DNA of 64,000 bases. It comes from Chondromyces crocatus. Its GTDB lineage: Bacteria > Myxococcota_A > Polyangia > Polyangiales > Polyangiaceae. Position numbers and translations under genes: made by a program. Positions 55,382 to 64,000 of the stretch are shown here, one piece after another. The notes under the pieces are model-generated. The model worked only from the letters and a program-made list of their open reading frames with translations. It was not told the origin of the DNA and searched no databases. The DNA lies in the NCBI RefSeq assembly GCF_001189295.1, contig NZ_CP012159.1, positions 4,542,525 through 4,606,524 of the forward strand, written 5' to 3'. How positions within the stretch are numbered: position 1 is the stretch's first letter; each line of letters opens with the position of its first letter.

Positions 55382-57976
55382 ATGGAAGAGAAAAAGTCTC
55401 CTCGCATCCTGCAAAGGCTGGGCGCCGCGCAGGCGAGCCGCCCCTGGCTGTTCCTGCTGATTGCCGTGCTGTCGATGCTGCCGACCGGCCTCCTCGCGAC
55501 GCAGCTGGGCTTCAAGCCGGATTTCTCGGAGCTGCTCCCGGACAACAAGGACAGCGTGATCGAGATGCGCCGCGTCTCGCAGCGGCTCCCGGGCATCACC
55601 ACGCTGGCGATCACGGCAGAGATCGCTGACGGCAAGAACCGCGCGGCCCTCGAAAAGTTCGTCGACACCCTCACCCCACGCCTCGAAGCGTTCGGACGGG
55701 ACGAGGTGGCGCTCGTCGATCGTGGCGTCCACGAGAGCCGGAAATTCTTCGACGAGAACAAGCTGCTCTACGCCGAGGTGAAGGATCTCCAGTCGGCTCG
55801 GGACGAACTGACGGAGCGCTACGAGTACGAGGTCCAGAAGCAGCTCGGTACCCTCCTCGACGACTCGGACCCTCCTCCTCCGATCACCGCCGCGTCCATC
55901 CGGGAGCGTCTCCAGCAGAAGACGGCCGAGGCGAACAAGAGCACGCCGGCCACCGCGACGGCGACCGCCAGCAAGCCCGGCGAGCCGGCCAGCGATCCGT
56001 ACCCCGGTGGCTACTACATGAGCCCGGACGGGACGTTCATCACCGTCATCGTCCGGACCTCGGTGCAAGGGCGCGCCGCGCGGCAGGCGCTCCTCGGGAA
56101 GGTGGAGGCCGCCGTCGCCGAGGTGAACCCCACCCAGCTCGATCCGACCATGAAGGTCGGCTACACCGGCGATCTCGTCATCAGCGCCGAGGAGTACGAG
56201 GCCATCGTCAGCGACCTGTCCGAGGTGGGCATCGGCGGCGTCCTCGGCGTGCTCGCCAGCGTGCTCATCTTCTTCCGCAAGATCCGCACGGTGCTGGTGA
56301 TGGGCGGGAGCATCGCCGTCGGCCTGGTCTGGACCTTCGGGATCACCTACTTCGCCATCGGCTACCTGAACAGCTCCACCGGCTTCCTGGTCAGCATCAT
56401 CGCCGGCAACGGCATCAACTACGGCATCATGTACATGGCGCGCTACCTCGAAGCGCGCCGCGACGGCTCTCCCGTCACCGAGTCGATCCACATCGCCCAC
56501 CGCGACACCTGGCTGCCCACGCTCGCCTCGTCCGGCACCGGCATGCTCGCGTACGGGTCGCTCGTGGTCACCGACTTCCGCGGCTTCAAGCACTTCGGGA
56601 TCATCGGCGGCTACGCGATGATCGTCTGCTGGGCCGCGACCTACCTCTTCACGCCCGCCTTCCTCGCCGCGACCGAGCGCATCCTCCCGTCCTTCAAGCC
56701 CCTCGCCCCTGGCGAGACGCGCGCTGGATCTCGCGGCTACTACGGCATCGTCTTCTCCTGGCTCGCCCACGCCGCGCCGAAGACCGTCGTCGCCATCGCC
56801 GTGCTCATCGGCATCGGCTCCACCTGGCTCTCGTACCGCTACCTCGCGGGCGATCCGATGGAGTACGACATGAAGAACATCCGCAGCGAGTCCGGCTCGA
56901 CGCCTGCGGTTGCGCTCTCGGGCCGGGTCGGCAAGGTCGCCGGGCGCCTCTCGCAGGACGGCATGGCGATCATGACCGATCGCCTCGACCAGGTGCCGAT
57001 GCTCGAAGCCAAGCTGCAGGAGCGGTACGACGCCGCGCCCGCCGATCTGAAGCCCTTCGAGCGGGTGGTGACGATCTACTCGCTCCTCCCCACGCAGCAG
57101 GTCGAGAAGATTCCGCTCATCGAGGAGATGGAAAGGCTCGTCCGCAGGGCGCGCAACCGAGGCTTCATCGCCGACAAGGACTGGGCCGACATCGAGCCCG
57201 TCTTGCCGAAGGGAAAGCTCGAGCCCATCGGCATCGACGATCTCCCCGAGCAGGTCGCGCGCAGCTTCACCGAGCGTGACGGCACCCGCGGCCGCATCGT
57301 CTACATCGTCCCCAAGAGCGGCTTCAGCGTGTGGGACGCGAAGTACCTCATCCGCTGGGCCGACAGCTTCCGCTACACCGAGCTGCCCACCGGCGAGGTG
57401 ATCAAGGGCTCCGGCCGCGCCGTCATCTACGCCGACATGATCCAGGCCATCATCGACGACGTCCCCAAGGCCACCGCCGTGGCCGCCGCCGGCGCCATCC
57501 TCATCATCCTCATCGCCTTCCGCGGCCACTACCGACAGGCCCTCGGCGTCTTCTTGCCCTGGTATCTCGGCGTGAGCCTCCTGTTCGCTTTCCTTTACCT
57601 CCGCGGCATCAAGCTCAACTTCCTGAACTTCATGGCCGTACCCATCACCATCGGCATCGGCGCCGAGTACGCGCACAACATGATGCAGCGCTACCGCTCG
57701 GAGGACGGCCAGCGCATCGACCGGGTGATCGTCGAGACCGGCGGCGCCATCGTCGCCTGCGCCCTCACCACCTGCATCGGCTACATCGTCCTCATGTGGT
57801 CCATCAACCGCGGCATCAAGAGCTTCGGCCTCGCTGCGGCCACGGGCGAAGCGGTTTGCCTCTTCGCCGCCCTCCTGGCGCTTCCCTCGTCCCTCGTCCT
57901 GGTCCAGCGCTGGAAGGCGCGCCAGCAGCAGAGCGCGCTCTCCGGCCCGCTCCCGCAGCCGTCACCGCAGGACTAG
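55382..57976 (+). CDS. MMPL/RND superfamily exporter
   Basis: An 864-residue RND-type transporter with the two-half layout: helix 1 (RPWLFLLIAVLSMLPTGLLA), a large periplasmic loop, a cluster of five to six helices (VGIGGVLGVLASVLIFF to TYLFTPAFLA), then a second helix-loop-cluster set (PKTVVAIAVLIGIGSTWLSY, and DDVPKATAVAAAGAILII to the end). The substrates of MMPL proteins are typically lipids or glycolipids; HpnN-like hopanoid export is a second possibility. ATG 55382 is the first codon giving the family start MEEKKSPRILQRLG. It is divergent from the CDP-alcohol transferase gene and 5 bp upstream of a glycosyltransferase gene. Confidence 0.85.
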   Translation: MEEKKSPRILQRLGAAQASRPWLFLLIAVLSMLPTGLLATQLGFKPDFSELLPDNKDSVIEMRRVSQRLPGITTLAITAEIADGKNRAALEKFVDTLTPRLEAFGRDEVALVDRGVHESRKFFDENKLLYAEVKDLQSARDELTERYEYEVQKQLGTLLDDSDPPPPITAASIRERLQQKTAEANKSTPATATATASKPGEPASDPYPGGYYMSPDGTFITVIVRTSVQGRAARQALLGKVEAAVAEVNPTQLDPTMKVGYTGDLVISAEEYEAIVSDLSEVGIGGVLGVLASVLIFFRKIRTVLVMGGSIAVGLVWTFGITYFAIGYLNSSTGFLVSIIAGNGINYGIMYMARYLEARRDGSPVTESIHIAHRDTWLPTLASSGTGMLAYGSLVVTDFRGFKHFGIIGGYAMIVCWAATYLFTPAFLAATERILPSFKPLAPGETRAGSRGYYGIVFSWLAHAAPKTVVAIAVLIGIGSTWLSYRYLAGDPMEYDMKNIRSESGSTPAVALSGRVGKVAGRLSQDGMAIMTDRLDQVPMLEAKLQERYDAAPADLKPFERVVTIYSLLPTQQVEKIPLIEEMERLVRRARNRGFIADKDWADIEPVLPKGKLEPIGIDDLPEQVARSFTERDGTRGRIVYIVPKSGFSVWDAKYLIRWADSFRYTELPTGEVIKGSGRAVIYADMIQAIIDDVPKATAVAAAGAILIILIAFRGHYRQALGVFLPWYLGVSLLFAFLYLRGIKLNFLNFMAVPITIGIGAEYAHNMMQRYRSEDGQRIDRVIVETGGAIVACALTTCIGYIVLMWSINRGIKSFGLAAATGEAVCLFAALLALPSSLVLVQRWKARQQQSALSGPLPQPSPQD

Positions 57977-57981
57977 CCCGC

Positions 57982-59076
57982 GTGCGCGTCCTCTACCTCG
58001 CCCCGAACATCCCCGTCCCTGGCACCCACGGCGGCTCGACCCACGTCACCCAGGTCCACCGCGCCCTCCAGCGACGGGGCCACGAGGTCCTCCTCCTTGC
58101 GCGCACCGGCTCCACCGAGCCGGGCGTGCTCCCCCTCGGGACCGACCTCTTCCCCGTCTACAAGCACCTCGTCCCCGCCTACTACTTCGCACGCGCCCTC
58201 GCAGCCGTCCGCCGCTTCGCACCTGACGTCGTCTACGAGCGCTACTCCGCCTTCGGCCTCGGCATCGCCTTCGGCCGCGCCCTCGGCATCCCCAGCGTTC
58301 TGATGACCCTCGATCGCGACGCGAGCCCCCTCTCGTTCCACTTCGCCGAGCGCATCGTCGCCACCTCCGACGAGTTCATCCCCGCCCGCTACCGCCCGAA
58401 GGTCCGCCTCGTCCACTGGGGCGTCGACGTCGCTGGCCTCTCCCCCGAAGGCGCCGCCGCCGTCCGCCAGCGCCTCGCCCCTGCCGGCGAACGGATCGCC
58501 CTCTACACCGGCAGCTTCCACCGCTGGCATGGCGTCGACGCCCTCGTCGAGGTCGCGCGGCACTGGGACGGCCCGCCCCTCGTCATCGCCCTCGTCGGTG
58601 ACGGCCCCGACCGCGCCCGCATCGAGCGCCTCGCCCGCAGCGCCACCCGCGCCCGCGTCGTCTCGACCGGCCGCGTCCCTCACGCCGACATCGGCGCCTA
58701 CCTCGCTGCGGCCGACGTGTGTGTGGCCCCCTATGCCCCCGCCCGCCACCCCTTGTTTCGCGTCCACGGGATGAACCGCGATCCCATCAAGGTCCTCGAG
58801 TACATGGCCCTGGGGCGCCCGACCGTCACCATCGACATCCCCCGACTTCGCGCCCTGTTCCAGCCCGAAGAGCACGTCCTGCTCTACCCGGCGGAAGACG
58901 CCCGCGCCCTGAGCGCCCAGCTCCGGAGGCTGCTCGACGATCCCGCGCTCGCGAAGAAGGTCGGCGACGGAGGCGCTGCGCTCGTGCGCGAGCGCTACTC
59001 CTGGGACCACCACGCCGAGGAGCTGGAGCGCATCTTCCTCGAAGCCATGCGCCGTGAGCCCGTCACGCCCCCGTGA
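57982..59076 (+). CDS. GT4 family glycosyltransferase
   Basis: A 364-residue GT-B glycosyltransferase. The N-terminal acceptor domain begins RVLYLAPNIPVPGTHGGSTH, typical of the family. The donor domain has LYTGSFHRWHGVDAL, VIALVGDGPDRARIE, VSTGRVPHADIGAYLAAAD and DPIKVLEYMALGRPTV. The start is a GTG (57982) five bases after the MMPL stop, so it is in the same operon. In a glycophospholipid pathway it could mannosylate or otherwise glycosylate an inositol lipid on the cytoplasmic face, as PimA does in mycobacteria; this is inference from context. Confidence 0.85.
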   Translation: MRVLYLAPNIPVPGTHGGSTHVTQVHRALQRRGHEVLLLARTGSTEPGVLPLGTDLFPVYKHLVPAYYFARALAAVRRFAPDVVYERYSAFGLGIAFGRALGIPSVLMTLDRDASPLSFHFAERIVATSDEFIPARYRPKVRLVHWGVDVAGLSPEGAAAVRQRLAPAGERIALYTGSFHRWHGVDALVEVARHWDGPPLVIALVGDGPDRARIERLARSATRARVVSTGRVPHADIGAYLAAADVCVAPYAPARHPLFRVHGMNRDPIKVLEYMALGRPTVTIDIPRLRALFQPEEHVLLYPAEDARALSAQLRRLLDDPALAKKVGDGGAALVRERYSWDHHAEELERIFLEAMRREPVTPP

Positions 59077-59089
59077 TACGACCTACCCC

Positions 59090-59551
59090 ATGATCATCGG
59101 GAAGCGGTGGGGCCTCGTCGTGCTCGCGGGAATCATGGCGGCGGCGCCGAGCGCCTGTTCGAGCGACCCGGACCCTGGACCCAGCACGGGGGGCGAGGGA
59201 GGAAGCGGCAACGCGGGTCAAGGCGCAGCGGCTCCGACCGGAGGCGGTGAAGGCGGCGCCGGTGCCTCCGGCGGGGCAGGGGAGGGCGGCTCCAGCGCCC
59301 CGGACTGCAGCGTCATCCCTGCGTGCTCCATCTGCGCCCAGTGCGCTGGCGACGGCCCGTGTGCCGCCGAGAGCGACGCTTGCCAGGACAGCTCCGCCTG
59401 CCGCGCGTACATCGTCTGTTACAACGACTGCCTCGCCTCCGATCCGGACTGCAAAGACATCTGCGATCAGATCTATGCCGAGGACGCTCCGGAGTTCGCC
59501 CCCTACCACGCCTGCTACACCAGCGTCTGCGGCAGCTCCTGCGGAAGCTGA
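59090..59551 (+). CDS. small Cys-rich lipoprotein
   Basis: A 153-residue predicted lipoprotein (lipobox APSAC, Cys23) with a 45-residue Gly/Ala/Ser-rich linker and a C-terminal domain of about twelve cysteines (CSVIPACSICAQCAGDG, then CYNDCLASDPDCKDICD). Unrecognised. It starts 13 bp after the GT4 gene and may be co-transcribed with it, though no functional link to glycolipids is visible. It resembles the lipoprotein at 13.0 kb only in design. Confidence 0.7.
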   Translation: MIIGKRWGLVVLAGIMAAAPSACSSDPDPGPSTGGEGGSGNAGQGAAAPTGGGEGGAGASGGAGEGGSSAPDCSVIPACSICAQCAGDGPCAAESDACQDSSACRAYIVCYNDCLASDPDCKDICDQIYAEDAPEFAPYHACYTSVCGSSCGS

Positions 59552-59605
59552 CCCCTCACGCGGCCGTGCTTGCCGCCGCCGCGGAGTCACACTTCCCTGA
59601 CCCGC

Positions 59606-60433
59606 ATGCGCTTCGCCCGTCTCGCCCCACCCGATCAGGATCGACCGCCCTTCTACGCCCGCCTCGAAGGCGCCGCCGCGCTCGTCCTCGATCGCGCCCC
59701 CTGGCTCGGCGGGACCACGACCGGCGAGTCCGTCGCCTGGGTGGACCTCGACCTCGCCTGCCCCGTCGAGCCCACCAAGATCCTCTGCGTCGGCCGCAAC
59801 TACGCCGCCCACGCCCGCGAGCTGGGCAACGACATCCCCAAGGAGCCGTTGCTCTTCCTCAAGCCGCCCTCCTCCCTCCTCGGTCCCCTCCAGACCATCG
59901 TCCTGCCTCCTGACAGCCAGCGCGTCGAACACGAGGCCGAGCTGGGCGTCGTCATCGGCCGGCGTTGCCGCAACGTCTCCCCCGAGGACGCCCTCGCCCA
60001 CGTCTTCGGCTACACCTGCCTCGGCGACATCACCGCCCGCGACCTCCAGCGCAAGGACGTCCAGTTCACCCGCGGCAAGGGCTTCGACACCTTCTGCCCC
60101 GTCGGTCCCTGGATCGAGACGGCGCTCGACCCGGCGCAGCTCCGCATCCGCGCCACGGTCAACGGCAAGCTCCGCCAGGACGGCCCCACCTCCCAGATGA
60201 TCTGGGGCGTCCCCGCCCTCATCGCCGCCATGAGCCGCGTCATGACCCTCGAACCTGGCGACATCCTCGCCACCGGGACGCCCGAAGGCGTCGGCCCCCT
60301 CGTCGATGGCGACGAGCTCGTGATCGAGATCATGGGCGAGGGCGACCGGGCGCCAGGAATCGGCGCCCTCCGGGTCTCCGTGGCGACTGCAGACGCGTCC
60401 GACGGTGGCGCTTCGACCCTGCCCGACGCCTGA
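59606..60433 (+). CDS. fumarylacetoacetate hydrolase (FAH) family protein
   Basis: A 275-residue FAH-fold enzyme of the type that hydrolyses or decarboxylates beta-diketo or oxo-acid products. Diagnostic parts are [36 protein letters not shown] (Glu ligands), [36 protein letters not shown], and [19 protein letters not shown]. The metal-binding acidic residues are present. The substrate is unknown. It follows the small lipoprotein gene by 54 bp; ATG 59606 matches the family start. Confidence 0.85.
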   Translation: MRFARLAPPDQDRPPFYARLEGAAALVLDRAPWLGGTTTGESVAWVDLDLACPVEPTKILCVGRNYAAHARELGNDIPKEPLLFLKPPSSLLGPLQTIVLPPDSQRVEHEAELGVVIGRRCRNVSPEDALAHVFGYTCLGDITARDLQRKDVQFTRGKGFDTFCPVGPWIETALDPAQLRIRATVNGKLRQDGPTSQMIWGVPALIAAMSRVMTLEPGDILATGTPEGVGPLVDGDELVIEIMGEGDRAPGIGALRVSVATADASDGGASTLPDA

Positions 60434-60443
60434 GCCCAGCGGC

Positions 60444-60842
60444 TCACCCCGGCGCGCGCACCACCAGCCGACCCTTCGCGATCGCCTTCACCACATCCAT
60501 CGGTGTGATGATGCCCGCGAGCTGACCCTGGCCATCCAGGACCATCAGCCGGTGTACCCCGTTCGCTGCCAGCGATGCGATCGCCACCTCCAGGCTCTCG
60601 TCGACCCCGACCGAGATCACCTTGGCCGTCATCAGGTGCCGCACCAGCGACCCCTCGGGCGCGGGCCCATCCAGCTTCACGACATCGCTCTGCGAGAACA
60701 CCCCCACGACGCGCTCCGCATCGTCACACACCGGCGCCCCGCTCACCCCGATGGTGGACAGCGTGTTCGCCGCCTCCGCCAGCGTCATCTCTGGCGAGAG
60801 GGTCACCACGCTGTTCGTCATCACGTCGCTCACCCGCAGCAT
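60444..60842 (-). CDS. CBS-domain pair protein
   Basis: A 132-residue protein consisting almost entirely of two CBS motifs: residues 1-60 (RVSDVMTNSVVTLSPEMTLA) and 65-125 (VRHLMTAKVISVGVDESLEV, GIITPMDVVKAI). CBS pairs usually bind adenosyl ligands such as AMP or ATP and regulate partner proteins. ATG 60842 has GAGGTGG upstream. It lies 52 bp behind the LIC_10091-type gene on the same strand, so it is probably in that operon. No effector domain is attached. Confidence 0.85.
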   Translation of the reverse strand: MLRVSDVMTNSVVTLSPEMTLAEAANTLSTIGVSGAPVCDDAERVVGVFSQSDVVKLDGPAPEGSLVRHLMTAKVISVGVDESLEVAIASLAANGVHRLMVLDGQGQLAGIITPMDVVKAIAKGRLVVRAPG

Positions 60843-60894
60843 CGATCCACCTCGCGCGGCAGCGAACCATGGGGCGCCGCAGGGATCAACGCCG

Positions 60895-62217
60895 CTAGGG
60901 CGCTCCCTCGGTGACCACCTCCCAGAAGCTGCGGGGCGGCTTTTTCTCCTGCCGCGCCGTGAAATCGGCGAACCGCTGCGAGACCGTCGCCGTCCTGTGC
61001 CCCTGCATCTGTCGCGGGTGCCGCCGCCCCTGGTCCAGGTACGCCCGCACCAGCACCCCGTCCTCGCGGACCGGCAGCGCGGCCACGTTCCGCAGCCACC
61101 GAGACCACACCTTCGGCTCCAGCAGGTACTGCTCCACGTTGGACACGTAGAACACCGACACCTCCATCCCCTTCTCCCGCAGGAGCGTCGCGATGGCCGG
61201 CATGGCCCGGTCTCCTGCGAAATCGCCCACCACCGGCACGATCCGGTGCTCTCGCTGCATCTGCTGCACGAAGCGGAACGACGCCTCGTTTGCCAGGAAG
61301 CTGCGCCGCACACCGCCTGGATCCTGCTGCACCAGAAGCTCGCGGAGCGACGGGTAGCGACGCCCCGAGGACTCGTGCAGCTCGAACCGCAAGCCGAGCT
61401 GACGCTCCTGGAACCGGCGCGCCATCAGCTCCATCGACTTCCGATCCGCCGCGTTCAGCGCCACCCCCCACGCCTGCTCCACCCGGCGCTGCGCGCGCTC
61501 CAGCGTGGCGGTCACCGTCGCCTCGTCCGACGCCCTCCGCTCCGCGTGCCGGATCACCGCCTCGATGTCCCCCTCGGAGCCCGGGTCTCCGTCGGCCTCC
61601 CAGGGCCGACCCAGCAGCAAGGCCAGGAAGTGCGCCCGGCTCTCCGCTTCGACGAAGAGCGCTTTGTAATAAAGGTGGTGGACCAGGTTGTCCCGCCGGA
61701 TGTCGACCAGGAACGCCGCACTCGGTCGCGAAAGCGCGATGTACGTGAAGTTCTGCTCGGGCCCCACCCCCAGGTAGACCCCACCCGCAGGCCGGGCCGC
61801 GAGCGCGCTGGCGATCTGCAGGTACGACGTCTCGTTCGAGATCAGGTTGTCGGAGAAGAACTCCCCGTTCGGCTCCGACAGCGTGCTCACCAGCTCGGAG
61901 AACCCTCCCAGCCCGCCCGCCTTCGCCGCCGCGGCATCTCCCGTGCTTGCATCCTCCGCGCCTGCGTCGCCCGGACCTGCCGGGAGCCCTCCTGCTCCGG
62001 CGCCCTCGGGCGGGCGCGCGCTCACGCTGCCGGCGACCAGCTCCCCCGCGTGCGCTTCCCCCGACGCTGCCGGGCCGACCGCCGTCCCAGCGGAGCCGGC
62101 GGGACGGGCCGCTGGAGGCGCCTCGGCGTCACTGCACCCGTTCAACGAAAGCAGGACCACCAGCGAGAGTGGCGCGAGCTGATGGCACATCGAGGCGAAG
62201 ACGCGGAAGCTCAGCAT
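60895..62217 (-). CDS. LIC_10091-type lipoprotein (methyltransferase-like fold)
   Basis: A 440-residue predicted lipoprotein (lipobox LSLNGC, Cys28) with an Ala/Gly/Pro-rich linker to about residue 100. The following region (FFSDNLISNETSYLQIAS, GGVYLGVGPEQNFTYIAL, AFLVDIRRDNLVHHLYYKA) matches, to my recollection, the family named LIC_10091 first noted in Leptospira; its Rossmann-like core has no proven enzyme activity. The C-terminal half continues with FELHESSGRRYPSLREL and FYVSNVEQYLLEP. Start at ATG 62217, with ATG 62190 as an alternative. Confidence 0.75.
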   Translation of the reverse strand: MLSFRVFASMCHQLAPLSLVVLLSLNGCSDAEAPPAARPAGSAGTAVGPAASGEAHAGELVAGSVSARPPEGAGAGGLPAGPGDAGAEDASTGDAAAAKAGGLGGFSELVSTLSEPNGEFFSDNLISNETSYLQIASALAARPAGGVYLGVGPEQNFTYIALSRPSAAFLVDIRRDNLVHHLYYKALFVEAESRAHFLALLLGRPWEADGDPGSEGDIEAVIRHAERRASDEATVTATLERAQRRVEQAWGVALNAADRKSMELMARRFQERQLGLRFELHESSGRRYPSLRELLVQQDPGGVRRSFLANEASFRFVQQMQREHRIVPVVGDFAGDRAMPAIATLLREKGMEVSVFYVSNVEQYLLEPKVWSRWLRNVAALPVREDGVLVRAYLDQGRRHPRQMQGHRTATVSQRFADFTARQEKKPPRSFWEVVTEGAP

Positions 62218-62425
62218 GGTTCCGACAGGGAACGCCGGCCGAGGTGGCAAACATTCCGTGGACTGACACCTTCGACGGGTGCATGCCTGTGGGAGCAGGA
62301 CAACGCCGGAAACGATGGTTATATCCCGCGACGACGCTCCTGCTCGCCGTTGACTCCATGCACATGCTCGACCGAACCCGCGCGCTGCGCCCGCGCAGCC
62401 CGCAGTTACCCTCAGGGAACCTTCC

Positions 62426-64000
62426 ATGACCATGACCCCCCGATCCACCGAATCGACCTTGCTCGAGTGGTACACCCGCGCAGCCCGCCCCTTCCTGGAG
62501 CACCATGCTCCTGGACATCTCGCCTCCCTCGACCAGCAGAGCAAGCGCCTCGCCCAGCTCACCCATGCTTCCCGTGAAGAGGTCGCCGCGTGCTTCCTCG
62601 GCGCAGCCGGCGTCGGCAAGAGCACCCTCCTCAACGCCCTCGTCTCCGAGCGCTACAACCTCCTCCCGCACGGCGGCGTCGGCCCCCTGACCGCGCAGGC
62701 CACCGTCGTCCGCTACGCCGACGCGCCGTACTTCCGCGCCACGTACCTCCCTGCCAGCGCGCTCAACCGCATCCTCTTCGCCATCGAACGCGCCCACGAG
62801 ATCGCCACCCGACGCGCCCTCGATCCCGCCGCCACCGAGGCCGTCGCCGCCGCCCTCGACGAGGAAGAGCGACGCGAAGCCGAAGCTGCCGTCCCCGTCT
62901 CTTCCCCGGACGACCCCACCGAAGGCGCCCGTGACAAGATCGACGCCTACGAACGCCAGGTCCGCCTCCTCATCCAGGGCGAACAGCAAGGCGAGATCGA
63001 CGCGCCCTTCCTCCTCGACGCGCTCCGCACCGTCCTCGGCCTCCCGCTCCGCTGGAACGGCCGCCCCCTCACCCCCGAGGAGCGCGGCCGCATCGAGTGG
63101 CTCCGCGAGTGCATCAAGCTGCCGCTGCGGAACGGTGCCCACCGTGAGCAACGCGCCGACGGCGACCTCGAGACCTTCCTGCGTGACCTCCGCGAGCACG
63201 CCTCCGGCTTCCTCGCCCCCTTGATCAAAAGGCTCGAAGTCGGCTGGACCGCCGACGCCCTCCGCGAAGGCCTGACCTTCGTCGATCTCCCTGGCGTCGG
63301 CGTCGCCAACGACGAGTACCGCAACGTCACCGCCGAGTGGATCCGCGACCGCGCGCGCGCCATCGTCCTCGTCGTCGATCGCGCGGGCGTCACCGAAGCG
63401 AGCGCCGACCTCCTCCGCTCCACCGGCTTTCTCAACCGCCTCCTTCACGACAGCGACGACGCCGAGGCCGAGCCCGTGTCCCTCGCCGTCGTCATGGTCA
63501 AGGTCGACCAGTCCGCCGACGCCGCCTGGCAAGACGAGAAGCTCCTCAAGCCCGGCAGCGCGCGCAAGTGGGGCGAACACTGGCGCGACGTCCACGCCCG
63601 CGCCGTCGACGTCGCCCGCGCCCAGCTCCGCCAGGAGCTGGAGAAGCTTTCCTCCGAGGGCCCCGACGCCACCCGTGACGAGCGCCAGGCCGCCCTCGCG
63701 CGCGTCCTCGACACCGTCCAGATCCACGCCGTCTCCGCCCCCCAGTACCGCCTGTGGCACCTCCAGGACGACGAAGAGCGCCCCCGCATCAAGAGCGCCG
63801 AGGAGTCCCGCGTCCCCGAGCTGCTCTTCGCCCTCCGCACCTTCGCCACCGACCACCGCGCCCGCCGTGATGCCCAGCTCGCTGCCGCCCGAGCCGACTT
63901 CCAGCGCCGCGTCCGCGCCTCCCTCGACCTCGTGCGCGCCGAGTGGGAACTGGACGCCCGCGCTGAGCGGGAGGCTCAGCAGCTCCGCGAGGAGCTGGAG
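62426..64000 (+). CDS. dynamin-like GTPase (5' part, cut by window edge)
   Basis: About 525 residues of a larger GTPase. The P-loop is GAAGVGKS (residues 59-66), switch I PLTAQATVVRY, and the G3 motif DLPGVG (287-292); VKVD is a candidate G4. A long helical insert lies between G1 and G3 (residues 115-280), and the rest to the edge is helical and Arg/Glu-rich (RRDAQLAAARADFQRRV). This matches bacterial dynamin-type membrane-remodelling GTPases rather than Era/Der. ATG 62426 and ATG 62432 are both possible starts. Confidence 0.75.
   Translation, partial: MTMTPRSTESTLLEWYTRAARPFLEHHAPGHLASLDQQSKRLAQLTHASREEVAACFLGAAGVGKSTLLNALVSERYNLLPHGGVGPLTAQATVVRYADAPYFRATYLPASALNRILFAIERAHEIATRRALDPAATEAVAAALDEEERREAEAAVPVSSPDDPTEGARDKIDAYERQVRLLIQGEQQGEIDAPFLLDALRTVLGLPLRWNGRPLTPEERGRIEWLRECIKLPLRNGAHREQRADGDLETFLRDLREHASGFLAPLIKRLEVGWTADALREGLTFVDLPGVGVANDEYRNVTAEWIRDRARAIVLVVDRAGVTEASADLLRSTGFLNRLLHDSDDAEAEPVSLAVVMVKVDQSADAAWQDEKLLKPGSARKWGEHWRDVHARAVDVARAQLRQELEKLSSEGPDATRDERQAALARVLDTVQIHAVSAPQYRLWHLQDDEERPRIKSAEESRVPELLFALRTFATDHRARRDAQLAAARADFQRRVRASLDLVRAEWELDARAEREAQQLREELE

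Noticed and set aside
54488-57676. A 1062-codon open frame antisense to the CDP-alcohol transferase and MMPL exporter genes.
   Set aside because: Open only because high-GC DNA with a strong third-position bias keeps the antisense frame free of stops. It has no domain, no membrane pattern and runs over two well-supported genes.

Overview
This window is about 64 kb of very GC-rich DNA, and its content points to a myxobacterium, most likely of the Sorangium/Polyangium/Chondromyces side. The signs are: two eukaryote-like Ser/Thr kinases with long disordered regions and a transmembrane segment; eleven predicted lipoproteins, most with Gly/Ser/Ala-rich linkers or Cys-rich domains; Cys-rich 'NGDETDVDCGG' modules; beta-propeller lipoproteins; cytochrome P450s; and many lineage-restricted proteins. 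No rRNA, tRNA, insertion sequence, phage or CRISPR array was seen. Both ends cut through genes: an acyl-CoA synthetase on the left and a dynamin-like GTPase on the right.

Layout. 0-9.4 kb holds metabolism and housekeeping: acyl-CoA synthetase, then a compact run miaB - gamma-carbonic-anhydrase-like - thiS - METTL20-like methyltransferase, a small NlpC/P60-like protein, bcp peroxiredoxin, a lysozyme-fold protein, a PLP-dependent dehydratase and an aldo/keto reductase. 8.5-16.3 kb is an envelope section: Kazal-like lipoprotein, phosphodiester-glycosidase lipoprotein, VanW protein, FGE-sulfatase-fold protein, Cys-rich lipoprotein, Ser/Thr kinase, NlpC/P60 lipoprotein. 16.3-30.6 kb carries a radical SAM protein, RNase Z, thiE, a ferritin-like protein, a membrane/spermidine-synthase-like fusion, DNA polymerase III delta', an epimerase translationally coupled to a PaaK-like adenylating enzyme, and pyroglutamyl peptidase.

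30.7-37.1 kb is an accessory island. It holds a von Willebrand A lipoprotein, two tandem copies of a Cys-rich beta-propeller lipoprotein, an N-terminal remnant of a P450, and a 42-bp repeat array. 37.1-49.3 kb holds an EF-hand membrane protein, tatA, an intact P450, a second Ser/Thr kinase, an SDR protein, Obg GTPase with a histone-H1-like tail, a hybrid response-regulator/histidine kinase, a Lys-rich small protein and a diacylglycerol-kinase-like lipid kinase.

The most coherent system lies at 48.1-59.1 kb. It comprises a lipid kinase, myo-inositol-1-phosphate synthase, a nucleotidyltransferase resembling inositol-1-phosphate cytidylyltransferase, a GT-C membrane glycosyltransferase translationally coupled to a CDP-alcohol phosphotransferase, an MMPL/RND exporter and a GT4 glycosyltransferase. 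Together they read as a possible inositol (glyco)phospholipid synthesis and export locus, similar in logic to mycobacterial phosphatidylinositol mannosides but probably using CDP-inositol. A duplicated palindromic operator-like site lies between the divergent inositol-phosphate synthase and nucleotidyltransferase genes. The rest (59-64 kb) is a small lipoprotein, a fumarylacetoacetase-family hydrolase, a CBS-domain protein with an LIC_10091-type lipoprotein, and the cut GTPase.
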